NCBI GenBank assembly: GCA_009782025.1
Contig: WQUQ01000121.1
Span: 1 to 5,577, forward strand
DNA: 5,577 nt
Origin: Desulfobulbus sp.
GTDB lineage: Bacteria; Pseudomonadota; Gammaproteobacteria; Burkholderiales; Rhodocyclaceae
Direction: 5' to 3'
Within the stretch, counting starts at the first letter, position 1. Each line of letters starts with the position of its first letter. A program made the translations under genes and the position numbers. Shown piece after piece: positions 1 to 5,479 of the stretch. The notes below the pieces were generated by a model. The model saw only the letters and a program-made list of their open reading frames with translations, did not search any database and was not told the origin of the DNA.

Positions 1-99
1 GATGGGGCGGGTTTTAGCGCGGGGAGCGAAGCGGGTGGACTTCAGTCCCCTACGACCCGCGCGAACCCACCTACTTCAGTAGGTGGTCGTTCAGTTCAC
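1..99 (+). mobile_element. Probable right end of an IS200/IS605-type (tnpB) element
   Basis: Two closely spaced hairpins lie here: a 5-bp stem at 37-48 (GGACT-TC-AGTCC) and a perfect 9-bp stem at 67-86 (CCACCTACT-TC-AGTAGGTGG). Both share the 8-mer ACTTCAGT at the apex. Right ends of IS200/IS605-family elements carry a subterminal hairpin of this form (ISDra2 has a CGACTTTAGTCG-like apex), followed a few bases later by a TCAN-type cleavage site; TTCAG (90-94) and TTCAC (95-99) are candidates here. In such elements the same DNA encodes the 3' end of the TnpB guide (omega/reRNA). The plus frame from position 1 is open to a TAA at 106-108 and could be the tail of tnpB, but I do not recognise its residues. 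The assignment rests on hairpin structure only; the element body lies outside the window. Confidence 0.5.
67..86 (+). repeat. Perfect 9-bp-stem hairpin, putative IS right-end / guide RNA hairpin
   Basis: The arms CCACCTACT and AGTAGGTGG are exact reverse complements around a central TC. In IS200/IS605 elements a hairpin at this place is the binding site of the TnpA transposase and closes the scaffold of the TnpB guide RNA. It could instead be part of a terminator, but no T-run follows on either strand. Confidence 0.6.
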
Positions 100-1911
100 C
101 CTCCGTAATCCTCTATCCCCTTCAAGGGGAGGGCCGGGGTGGGGATGGGGTGCGCCGTCATGCGTCCCCGTCGCCGCTGGCGCGCATCCCCAGCATTCGG
201 CCCACGCCTGCGGCACATGGCCGGCCGGGAAGGCTTCGGCAATCTGGCGGTAAAGATCGGCCGGCGCGGCCTCGCCCAGGCGTTCCTTGATGCCGCGCAC
301 GGCTTCCGGCACGGTGAGCATGATGTGCACGGCGGGAGCTTTGAGCGGATACACCGCGTCCGCGCATCGAGGCAGCATTTCCGGCATGAAGGTTTCGGCC
401 AGCGGCTTGAAGGGGTCGACCTTGCCGCCGAAGGGCATGGCCTTCGGGCGGTGCGGGCCGCCGCTGGCCGCCGCCTCGGCCTGCTCGGCGGCGCTCCTCG
501 CGGCGAGCTTCGCCCGCGCGATTTCCGGTGGCGTCATGGCATGGCGCTTGTATTCCTCGCCCATGACCGGGCTATCCTGCCAATAGCCGAGGTCGTCTTC
601 CACCTTGAGCGGACACTCGAAATACGACACCTTGCCATCCGCCGCTTCCTGCACGATGCGGATGCTGTCATCCGACCACGGGTTTTTGACCACCCGCACC
701 TTGAGGTTGCGGTACACGCCAGGCAGGCCGCTGGCATCCCAAGCCTTGTTCTCGAAATCCACCGTCAAGTGTTGCGTGATGCGCCGCTCGACGGGCTTGG
801 CATGCGCCGCGTTGCGGCAGGCTTCGACGCTCGGCGGTTCGACGAGATGCCCCGCCACATGCGTCATCCAGGCCGAAAGCCGCGTCTGGCCGTGGCGGCC
901 GTGGGTGGCGGTGGCGTTGAACCTGACGCGCCAGCGTTCGGCAGCGGCATTCAGATCGGCCAGGTTGAATACCGGGCGGGAAGCGAGCATGGATTCAAAC
1001 TTGCGCTCGACGATATCCTGTGGCTTTTCCACCGCGCCGGTCGCCCGCGCATTGCCGGGCAGGTGCCATTGCAGATCGATGTCCAGCCGCTGACATAGAC
1101 CCTTGAACACCGCGCCCGTCATGGCCGCGCCGGCATCGCAATACACCCGTTTGGGCTTGCCCCAGAACTCGTTCCGGCGGTACTGCATGGCGTTGATGAA
1201 GACCTGCGTCAGGTTGGCGCCCGATTCGCCGCCGAACACGTACTCCACATAGATGCAGCCGCTGGCGACATCCACCACCAGGTAGCGCCAGACGCGCTCG
1301 TTCTCGATACGGGCGATGTGCTTCGGCTTGTTGTCGTTGAACACCTCCTGGCGCATGACTTGCAAGCCGCCATCGGCGGGCAGGTAATAGAGCACGCACA
1401 GCGAGGCATCCACCTGCCAGACGTGATTGGCGTGCAGCACGCGCATCCGTATGGCCGGGGCCGGCGTCGAGAGCGTTTTGTCATCCAGGCCGAACACCTT
1501 GATCGCGGCGCGGATGGCGCTGATCGACAGCGGGCGAAGCTCGCCCGTGGCCTTATCGAGAAACTCGGCGCGGATGTGGCCGTTACTGCGCAGCGTGGCC
1601 ACCGCGTCCGCCAGCGCGACCATCGCCTTGCAGCCCTCCTTGCCGCGCGCATTCTCGCGCTGCCAGCGCACGATCTCCTCCGCCTCGAAGAGCGGCAGCG
1701 CATGGGCGCCGGCGTCCGAGCGCCTGGCGCGGCGCTCCCGCAGTTCGGCCCGCTTCAGGGCGGTGTGCAGGCGCTGCATATTGGGCGCGCCGTCCGGCTT
1801 CAGCCAGCCGAATTCCCGGCAGTAACGGGCGTACACCGCCGCCTTGCCGCCATGCCCGGCGGCAGCGGCATCGCGCGCGCAATCCACCAGGCGGGGGAGA
1901 TGGTCTGCCAT
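91..1911 (-). CDS. Mu-type DDE transposase (integrase catalytic core), altered C-terminus
   Basis: This is the phage transposase, which cuts the phage ends and joins them to target DNA during integration and replicative transposition. The 606 residues are close to the size of MuA (663). An N-terminal helical region (about 1-130) is the probable DNA-binding part. The RNase H-like catalytic core has D168 (in VWQVDAS), D259 (in VYCDAGAAMTG) and E295 (in GAVEKPQD), with exactly 35 residues between the second Asp and the Glu, so the active site looks intact. Residues about 370-450 fit the beta-barrel domain of Mu transposases. The ATG at 1911 follows GAGGG by 6 bases and lies 15 bases after the DUF3102-like gene. 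The last 20 or so residues (APHPHPGPPLEG onward) are encoded by a dispersed repeat and IS-like DNA, and the TGA stop lies in that DNA, so the native C-terminus has probably been replaced. No MuB-like gene follows. Confidence 0.93.
   Translation of the reverse strand: MADHLPRLVDCARDAAAAGHGGKAAVYARYCREFGWLKPDGAPNMQRLHTALKRAELRERRARRSDAGAHALPLFEAEEIVRWQRENARGKEGCKAMVALADAVATLRSNGHIRAEFLDKATGELRPLSISAIRAAIKVFGLDDKTLSTPAPAIRMRVLHANHVWQVDASLCVLYYLPADGGLQVMRQEVFNDNKPKHIARIENERVWRYLVVDVASGCIYVEYVFGGESGANLTQVFINAMQYRRNEFWGKPKRVYCDAGAAMTGAVFKGLCQRLDIDLQWHLPGNARATGAVEKPQDIVERKFESMLASRPVFNLADLNAAAERWRVRFNATATHGRHGQTRLSAWMTHVAGHLVEPPSVEACRNAAHAKPVERRITQHLTVDFENKAWDASGLPGVYRNLKVRVVKNPWSDDSIRIVQEAADGKVSYFECPLKVEDDLGYWQDSPVMGEEYKRHAMTPPEIARAKLAARSAAEQAEAAASGGPHRPKAMPFGGKVDPFKPLAETFMPEMLPRCADAVYPLKAPAVHIMLTVPEAVRGIKERLGEAAPADLYRQIAEAFPAGHVPQAWAECWGCAPAATGTHDGAPHPHPGPPLEGDRGLRRVN
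113..155. repeat. GC-rich palindromic intergenic-type repeat
   Basis: The core is TCCCCTT-C-AAGGGGA (116-130), an exact 7-bp inverted repeat, followed by a G-rich tract with the pattern GGGCCGGGGTGGGGATGGGG (131-150). I recognise this as a dispersed repeat type common in GC-rich proteobacterial genomes; when read through it gives HPHPGPPLEG-like peptides, as it does here at the end of the transposase. It separates recognisable phage coding sequence from the IS-like end. It is not a convincing terminator because there is no T-run. Confidence 0.55.
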
Positions 1912-1926
1912 GATGGCCCTCGCCCT

Positions 1927-2886
1927 TTACCTGGCGGCGTTCGGCGTGGGCATCACCAGCCCCTGCTTTTCGAGAAAATCATCGGGCAATTCGCCGAAGG
2001 GATCATCCGCGTCGTCTTTGAGGCGCGGCAGCGCGAAGTTCACCCGCAGCGCATCGGTGGCGTCCTCGATGCGGGCGATGAAGCCGCTCATCACGGCGGC
2101 GTTGCTCACGCCATTTTCCTCGTCGTAGGCGCGCATCGCCTCGATGGCCTGGCGCAGCGCGCCGCCGATGAGGGCAGAAGCCATGTTCGCGGCATCCTGC
2201 ATGGCCAGCACCTTCTTCGCCTCAACCTCGTCGGGCGTGGGCGCTTCGAGTTTCTTTTTATGCGCTTGCATTTGCAGGGCGCGCAGCTTTTTCTGGGCGT
2301 CGTCGAGCACGGCGTCCTTGGCCTCGGCATCGGCGCGCAACTCGCGCAGTGCGGCGCGCAGTTCCTTGACGCTCATGGTCGCCACGTCGTCGAGCTTCAA
2401 TTCGCCCGTCTGGCCGGTGAGTTCGAGTTCTTCGATCTGTTCGTCGTCGAGAACGAGCATTTCGAGGAGCTTGCTTTGCGTGTTGGCGGCCTTGAGCAAA
2501 TGCGTCGACGTCGACGCATTGGAAAACTTGCGAACCACCTGCATGTACCGCTGGGCGGCGCGCGGATCGAAGTTCAGCACAGCCAAGCGCGCTACGAACT
2601 GGCCGTGATCGCAGGCTTTTTTCAGCACCAGCAGACCGCGCCCCACCTCGATCATGGACTCGATTGTGCGCCGCATGTTGGCCGCGATGTCCCGCTGGAT
2701 CAGGTCGGGGTCGGTGCTGTCCGCCGGCAACTGATAACCGTGCAGGGTCGCCACGGCGCGCACCGTGCTCTCGCGCTGGGCTTCCAGCAGGGCCAGTTGA
2801 CTGCTGGCCTCGGTCATTGCCTCGATGCTGGGCAGGCCATCGGTGACGGCTGGCGGGTTGTCGATGACGACGGATTTGCGTCCCAT
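1927..2886 (-). CDS. DUF3102-like phage protein with coiled coil
   Basis: The protein has 319 residues. Residues about 70-122 resemble the DUF3102 family of phage and plasmid proteins: a helix with VGRGLLVLKKACDHGQF, then DPRAAQRYMQVVRKF, the 'long HG-F, then helix-turn-helix-like' pattern of that family. Residues about 168-215 are charged and heptad-like, a probable coiled coil, followed by a helical region and an acidic C-terminus (DDADDPFGELPDDF). The molecular function is not established; a role in DNA binding or replication is inferred from its place beside the transposase. I chose the ATG at 2886 because AAAGGA lies 6 bases upstream; a TTG at 2901 in the same frame has no such site, although it would overlap the previous stop as TTGA. 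A perfect 22-bp palindrome lies within the gene at codons for the NASTSTH stretch (residues 123-129). Confidence 0.88.
   Translation of the reverse strand: MGRKSVVIDNPPAVTDGLPSIEAMTEASSQLALLEAQRESTVRAVATLHGYQLPADSTDPDLIQRDIAANMRRTIESMIEVGRGLLVLKKACDHGQFVARLAVLNFDPRAAQRYMQVVRKFSNASTSTHLLKAANTQSKLLEMLVLDDEQIEELELTGQTGELKLDDVATMSVKELRAALRELRADAEAKDAVLDDAQKKLRALQMQAHKKKLEAPTPDEVEAKKVLAMQDAANMASALIGGALRQAIEAMRAYDEENGVSNAAVMSGFIARIEDATDALRVNFALPRLKDDADDPFGELPDDFLEKQGLVMPTPNAAR
2499..2520. repeat. Perfect 22-bp palindrome within the DUF3102-like gene
   Basis: The left half AATGCGTCGAC is followed directly by its exact reverse complement GTCGACGCATT with no spacer. It contains two overlapping GTCGAC hexamers. 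Such a long perfect dyad is unlikely by chance in about 5.6 kb and could be a dimeric protein binding site, but it lies inside a coding region and its role is unknown. Confidence 0.85.
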
Positions 2887-2897
2887 GAAAATTCCTT

Positions 2898-3203
2898 TCA
2901 ACTGGTCAGGGTTCGTTTCAGGTTCTGGAGGCGTTCATCGGCGGCATCCAGGCTGCGCAGGATGGCGATGGCGTGGCGGGCGAACTGCGTGGACGGCCGG
3001 ATGCGCCCGGTCGCCGGAATGCGCGCGGCAAAGCCGCTGGCTTCCAGCGTGGCCACGTAGCGCGTGATGGCCGAAGGATCGAGGCCAGTTGCCTTGCTCA
3101 GATCGCCCGGCGTCAGGCCGTGGACGAAATCGCCAACCAGCAGCGCAGCCAGCACGTCGAGCACCTTGCCGGCGGATTGGGCGGTCTTTGTGGGAGTAGT
3201 CAT
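2898..3203 (-). CDS. IclR-type winged helix-turn-helix DNA-binding protein
   Basis: This is a 101-residue protein with an N-terminal winged HTH of the IclR kind at about residues 8-70: AGKVLDVLAALL helix, then LTPGDLSKATGLDPSAITRY as the HTH with its recognition helix, then LEASGFAARIPATGRIRP as the wing. The effector-binding domain of full IclR regulators (about 250 residues) is absent, so it is a minimal DNA-binding module, as is often found in phage early regions. The ATG at 3203 follows GGGGAGG by 7 bases and overlaps the previous stop as ATGA, implying coupled translation. It probably regulates early phage genes or binds phage DNA; which site it binds cannot be seen. The DUF3102-like gene starts 11 bases after its stop. 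Confidence 0.88.
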   Translation of the reverse strand: MTTPTKTAQSAGKVLDVLAALLVGDFVHGLTPGDLSKATGLDPSAITRYVATLEASGFAARIPATGRIRPSTQFARHAIAILRSLDAADERLQNLKRTLTS

Positions 3204-3535
3204 CCGTTGGCCTCCCCGGCAAACCAGTCCACCAGCGTATTGAGGAGGATGGTGCTCTGGTTCAAACAATTGCAGATGGCGCGCTGCTTCAGGTGCGCCG
3301 GGTATTCGTCGAGGAGCGCGTAAATGGTGGAGACTTGCAGGCGCAAGCCGTCAATGCACTCCCTGGCAGGCTGGGGGACGCGCAGCGAGGTTTGGCTGGC
3401 TTCCCGCTTGGCGTGGATCGACTCGGCGGCCAACGCGACACACCGGTCGCAGATGCAGGCCGATTGCCCTTCAGCCAGGTAGTCGACGTCGCCCCCGCCA
3501 TTGCCGCAGAAGGAACAGTACAAGGAGGCGCTCAT
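3200..3535 (-). CDS. Stand-alone ClpX-type C4 zinc finger protein
   Basis: The 111-residue protein begins with a ClpX-type zinc-binding domain: C7-x2-C10 (CSFCGN), 18 residues, then C29-x2-C32 (CICDRC). The spacing and surrounding residues match the N-terminal domain of ClpX, which has CSFCGK, a central 'LI.G' region and YICDEC. No Walker A or other AAA+ motif is present, so it cannot be an unfoldase. Residues about 45-111 are helical and unrecognised, with a hydrophobic stretch near the C-terminus (STILLNTLVDWF) and two further cysteines (C88, C90). In ClpX this domain dimerises and binds adaptors and substrates such as lambda O and MuA (established). A role as a partner or decoy for host ClpX is inference. 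The ATG at 3535 follows AGGAGG by 4 bases and overlaps the previous stop as ATGA; it also overlaps the next start in the same way. Confidence 0.9.
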   Translation of the reverse strand: MSASLYCSFCGNGGGDVDYLAEGQSACICDRCVALAAESIHAKREASQTSLRVPQPARECIDGLRLQVSTIYALLDEYPAHLKQRAICNCLNQSTILLNTLVDWFAGEANG

Positions 3536-3753
3536 GCCGCCTCCTCGCGCAGATGACGGCCCTTGATCAAGCCGGCGTCGACGCCCGCGCCAAAGGCGTC
3601 GAACGCCGCCGTGCCGAGTGTGTAGGGCAACGGCGTGGCGCCGGCGATACGTTCGCCCAGCGCTACTTCCAGGCCACGCAGCGCGCCGGCATGCCATTCT
3701 CGGCTGCGGGTCAGGTGGGCAAAAAAGCTGTTGTAGGCTTCACGGGCGCTCAT
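3532..3753 (-). CDS. Small phage protein of unknown function (73 aa)
   Basis: I do not recognise a family. The protein begins MSAREAYNSFFAHLTRSREW, has a predicted amphipathic helix (REWHAGALRGLEVALGERI), a short middle with PLPYTLG, and a GTAAFDAFGAGVDAGL segment before a basic C-terminus. There are no cysteines, no signal peptide and no membrane segment; it is probably a small soluble helical protein. It is supported as a gene by its ATG at 3753 overlapping the upstream stop as ATGA and by its own stop overlapping the start of the zinc finger gene as ATGA, so it is in the middle of a translationally coupled series. Confidence 0.75.
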   Translation of the reverse strand: MSAREAYNSFFAHLTRSREWHAGALRGLEVALGERIAGATPLPYTLGTAAFDAFGAGVDAGLIKGRHLREEAA

Positions 3754-3959
3754 GCCGCATCCTCCAGCACCACCGGCTTCGCCCAGCGGCTGGGCGGCTG
3801 GGCTTCGGAGAGGGCGGCCAGTTCGATCAGGCGCGCCGCCAGGCGGCGCAGATCGGCGGGGCGAATTTCCAGGCCGTTGAACGGCTCGGAGCGGATTTCC
3901 ACCAGCGGTTGACCGTGCCGGCAGCGAGTAATGGTGGCGTGCAGGGGGAGCGGGTTCAT
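3750..3959 (-). CDS. Small phage protein of unknown function (69 aa)
   Basis: I do not recognise a family. The N-terminal half (about residues 5-30, LPLHATITRCRHGQPLVEI then RSEPFNGLEI) looks like beta strands. The second half, RPADLRRLAARLIELAALSE, is a clear amphipathic helix, so it is probably a small alpha/beta protein. The ATG at 3959 follows GAGGAGG by 7 bases; that ribosome binding site overlaps the stop codon of rha (TGAGGAGG), 12 bases away, so the two genes are probably co-translated. Its stop overlaps the next start as ATGA. Confidence 0.75.
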   Translation of the reverse strand: MNPLPLHATITRCRHGQPLVEIRSEPFNGLEIRPADLRRLAARLIELAALSEAQPPSRWAKPVVLEDAA

Positions 3960-3971
3960 GCCGCGCCCTCC

Positions 3972-4487
3972 TCAGATCAGGCCCACGCCGCGCATGCGGG
4001 CGCGGCAGGCGGTGATGGAGCCGACCGAGGCGTGGCCGGTCAGGCTGATGAGTTGGCTCCGGCTGAATTCCGGGTGCTCGGCGATGGGTTTCCAGCGCGG
4101 CTTCAAGCGGTAGAGGGCGTTGGCTTCGCGTTCCTTGACGGCGGCGAGCTGGCGTTCCATGGCGCGGAAGGCTTGCAGGAAATCCACCTTCCAGCGCAAC
4201 GCCTCCTTGCCGGTAAAGCCCATCGCCAGGAGGGCGAAACCTTCTTCGGTCAGTTCCCACATCGGGACTTCTTTGGCCGTATTCCTCCCGGACTGGTAGG
4301 CGTACTTTGAGAGCCGAAAATTCGGCTCTGAAAACGCAGGGTCGCCGAGGTCAAAAATTAATTTCTCAATGGCTTTCAGCACGTGAGAATGCCGCTTGTG
4401 AAAATGCTCGGCGACTTTCAGGCTGGTGGTGAAAATGCGCTCGCCCTGGCGGCTGACGAGCAGGGTTTCGGGAAACAGGTCGTGCAT
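3972..4487 (-). CDS. rha: Rha family phage regulatory protein
   Basis: The 171-residue protein matches the pRha family. Residues about 18-43 (TTSLKVAEHFHKRHSHVLKA) form the family's HTH-like start, followed by NFRLSKYAYQSGR (56-68) and ELTEEGFALLAMGFTGKEAL (78-97), which are the family hallmarks. Rha proteins are phage regulators; in phi-80 Rha affects growth in hosts that lack IHF (established). The tail (about 124-171, LYRLKPRWKPIAEHPEFSRS then LTGHASVGSITACRARMR) is an extra module with the look of a second HTH, so the protein may contact DNA with two domains (inference). The ATG at 4487 follows GAGGAGA by 5 bases. An imperfect palindrome sits 14 bases upstream and could be an autoregulatory operator. 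The short 12-base gap to the next gene implies one transcript. Confidence 0.93.
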   Translation of the reverse strand: MHDLFPETLLVSRQGERIFTTSLKVAEHFHKRHSHVLKAIEKLIFDLGDPAFSEPNFRLSKYAYQSGRNTAKEVPMWELTEEGFALLAMGFTGKEALRWKVDFLQAFRAMERQLAAVKEREANALYRLKPRWKPIAEHPEFSRSQLISLTGHASVGSITACRARMRGVGLI

Positions 4488-4500
4488 GATCTTCTCCTCG

Positions 4501-4523
4501 TAAAACAGTGTGAAACTGTGTTA
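4501..4523. promoter_or_regulatory. 23-bp imperfect palindrome, candidate operator upstream of rha
   Basis: On the plus strand TAAAACAGT (4501-4509), a 5-base spacer GTGAA, then ACTGTGTTA (4515-4523): 8 of 9 arm positions pair. It is AT-rich in a GC-rich region, lies in the only gap of more than 30 bases among the intact minus-strand genes, and begins 14 bases before the rha start. A weak promoter-like pair on the minus strand (TTGATT at 4530-4525, TGTTTT at 4507-4502, 17-base spacing) overlaps it, as expected for repression, but the -10 match is poor. Which protein binds it is unknown; Rha or the neighbouring HTH proteins are candidates. It lacks the GC stem and T-run of an intrinsic terminator. 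Confidence 0.5.
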
Positions 4524-4539
4524 AAATCAATGGGTTGAA

Positions 4540-4734
4540 TCAGTCCGGCACGGGCAGGCCGAGGGCCAGGCGGATTTCGCGGCAGACGCCGTAATTGCCT
4601 CGGCGCAGGCCGCGCACGGTGTCTGACACGTCGCGGTACTTGAAGCCGAAGCGTTGGGCGAACTGGGTCAGGTTCATGCCGCGCTCGCGGCGCAGGCGCT
4701 GCTTGATGGCGTTGGGGGTTTCGGTCTTGGTCAT
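4540..4734 (-). CDS. BcepMu gp16-type small HTH DNA-binding protein
   Basis: This 64-residue protein resembles the BcepMu gp16 family of transposable phages: IKQRLRRERGMNLTQFAQRF, then GFKYRDVSDTVRGLRRGNYG, then a final helix REIRLALGLPV. The HTH spans about residues 22-42, with GF.YRDVSDTVRG as the turn and recognition helix. It is thought to be an early DNA-binding regulator comparable in place to Ner or Cro (inference from size and position). I chose the ATG at 4734 because GAGG lies 9 bases upstream; an ATG at 4749 in frame has no site. The gap to the divergent plus-strand gene is only 29 bases, so its promoter must lie within that gene or further upstream. It is followed by the palindrome and rha, both on its transcript direction. 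Confidence 0.85.
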   Translation of the reverse strand: MTKTETPNAIKQRLRRERGMNLTQFAQRFGFKYRDVSDTVRGLRRGNYGVCREIRLALGLPVPD

Positions 4735-4763
4735 GGCGGTAGGCCTCATGCGGGGGAGGCACG

Positions 4764-5291
4764 GTGGAAAAACTGTGGGAAGAGGTGCAAGCGGCGATCA
4801 ACCGGGCAGTCCAGGCAGTGGGCGTGCTGCCTACCCTGCTGACATTGACGGCGGCCGGACTGCTGCTGGCCTGGCTCTGGAGCAACGCGGCCTGGCTGCT
4901 GCTGGCGTTGTTCGGCGCCATGGGCAGTGCAGAGGTATTTCATCGGCAACAAAAAGCCGAACTCATAAAGCGCCGCGAGACCACGATAGAAAGCCTGCTG
5001 TTCCGCTTCATCGACAAATACCCGAAGTGGCGGCCGAAAGTGCTCAAGGAATTCCAGCACGGCGGTCTGCTTTTCCGCACGATGGGGTTCGAGGAGCTGG
5101 AGGTTCCCCTGGCCATCGCAGGTCCATTGTGTCCCCGATGCGCAGGTCACCTGACAGAACGGCGCGAAGTGCGCTTTCCAGGCCGTTGCCGCATCCAGCA
5201 TCGGTGCCCATGCGGGTTTACTCAGCCGAGTCCACACTCGCTGGGCGAACTGCAACAGGAGGCGTACCAGATGGCGGGGTGTCCCGGCTGA
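4764..5291 (+). CDS. Membrane-anchored protein with cysteine-rich zinc-ribbon-like C-terminus
   Basis: The 175-residue protein is not one I recognise. It has an amphipathic N-terminus (MEKLWEEVQAAINRAV), one or two membrane segments at about 17-39 and 42-58 (TLTAAGLLLAWLW; AAWLLLALFGAMG), a charged middle (HRQQKAELIKRRET) and a soluble tail with C123-x2-C126 (CPRC), C142 and C148-x-C150 (CPC), a plausible zinc ribbon. The start is GTG at 4764 with GGGGGAGG 4 bases upstream; there is no in-frame ATG near. It runs against all its neighbours: divergent from the gp16-type gene (29 bases) and convergent with the truncated HTH gene (20 bases). This orientation fits a cargo or lysogeny-expressed gene (inference). 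A minus-strand frame of 189 codons overlaps it, but this frame has better protein character and GC-rich third positions. Confidence 0.7.
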   Translation: MEKLWEEVQAAINRAVQAVGVLPTLLTLTAAGLLLAWLWSNAAWLLLALFGAMGSAEVFHRQQKAELIKRRETTIESLLFRFIDKYPKWRPKVLKEFQHGGLLFRTMGFEELEVPLAIAGPLCPRCAGHLTERREVRFPGRCRIQHRCPCGFTQPSPHSLGELQQEAYQMAGCPG

Positions 5292-5311
5292 GAGGGTAAC
5301 GGTTGAGTGGT

Positions 5312-5479
5312 TCATGCCAACACCCCCGGCACGATCTCTTTACCGATGAAGCGCGACAGGTCGCGCAGGATGCGATAGGTCAAGCGACCGCGCGGCAGAT
5401 CGGCTTTACCAGACCAGCGGCTGACGGCCTGTGCCACCGTGCGCGGCTGGTAGCCGTTGGCGATGGCCCACTTGCGGTA
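5312..5479 (-). pseudogene. Small phage HTH protein, 5' end lost at a junction
   Basis: The minus frame ending at the TGA at 5314-5312 encodes YRKWAIANGYQPRTVAQAVS, then RWSGKADLPRGRLTYRILRD and a tail ending in EIVPGVLA. WA.ANGY.PRTV is an HTH pattern like that of BcepMu gp16-type proteins, with the same general layout as the intact gene at 4540-4734, so there may have been two related small regulators. The frame is open upstream only to a TAA at 5512-5510 and has no ATG, GTG or TTG before the HTH; the first possible one is a GTG inside the recognition region. The codons from about 5480 outward are AT-rich and unlike the gene. It is therefore probably cut by an insertion or deletion near 5480. 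Its stop overlaps an ATG as ATGA, but the frame that follows looks like an antisense shadow. Confidence 0.65.

Noticed and set aside
1..108. Plus frame open from the window edge to TAA at 106-108 as the C-terminus of TnpB.
   Set aside because: It is in the right place, but the residues are low-complexity and show no TnpB motif, and the stop may lie outside the element, so it is mentioned under the mobile element only.
116..130. Inverted repeat as a rho-independent terminator for the phage operon.
   Set aside because: There is no T-run on either side, and it lies inside the open reading frame of the transposase as it now stands.
139..1098. Plus-strand frame of 319 codons.
   Set aside because: It is antisense to the catalytic and C-terminal parts of the transposase and has no protein-like features.
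1318..3060. Plus-strand frame of 580 codons.
   Set aside because: It runs antisense through the transposase, DUF3102-like and IclR-type genes and is rich in His, Arg and Gly with no domain pattern; long antisense frames are expected in GC-rich DNA.
4746..5315. Minus-strand frame of 189 codons opposite the membrane protein gene; it starts with an ATGA overlap after the truncated HTH gene.
   Set aside because: Its sequence is Gln/Arg/His-rich with no domain pattern, while the plus frame has a strong ribosome binding site, membrane helices and paired cysteine motifs. The ATGA may be coincidence, but I cannot fully exclude this frame.
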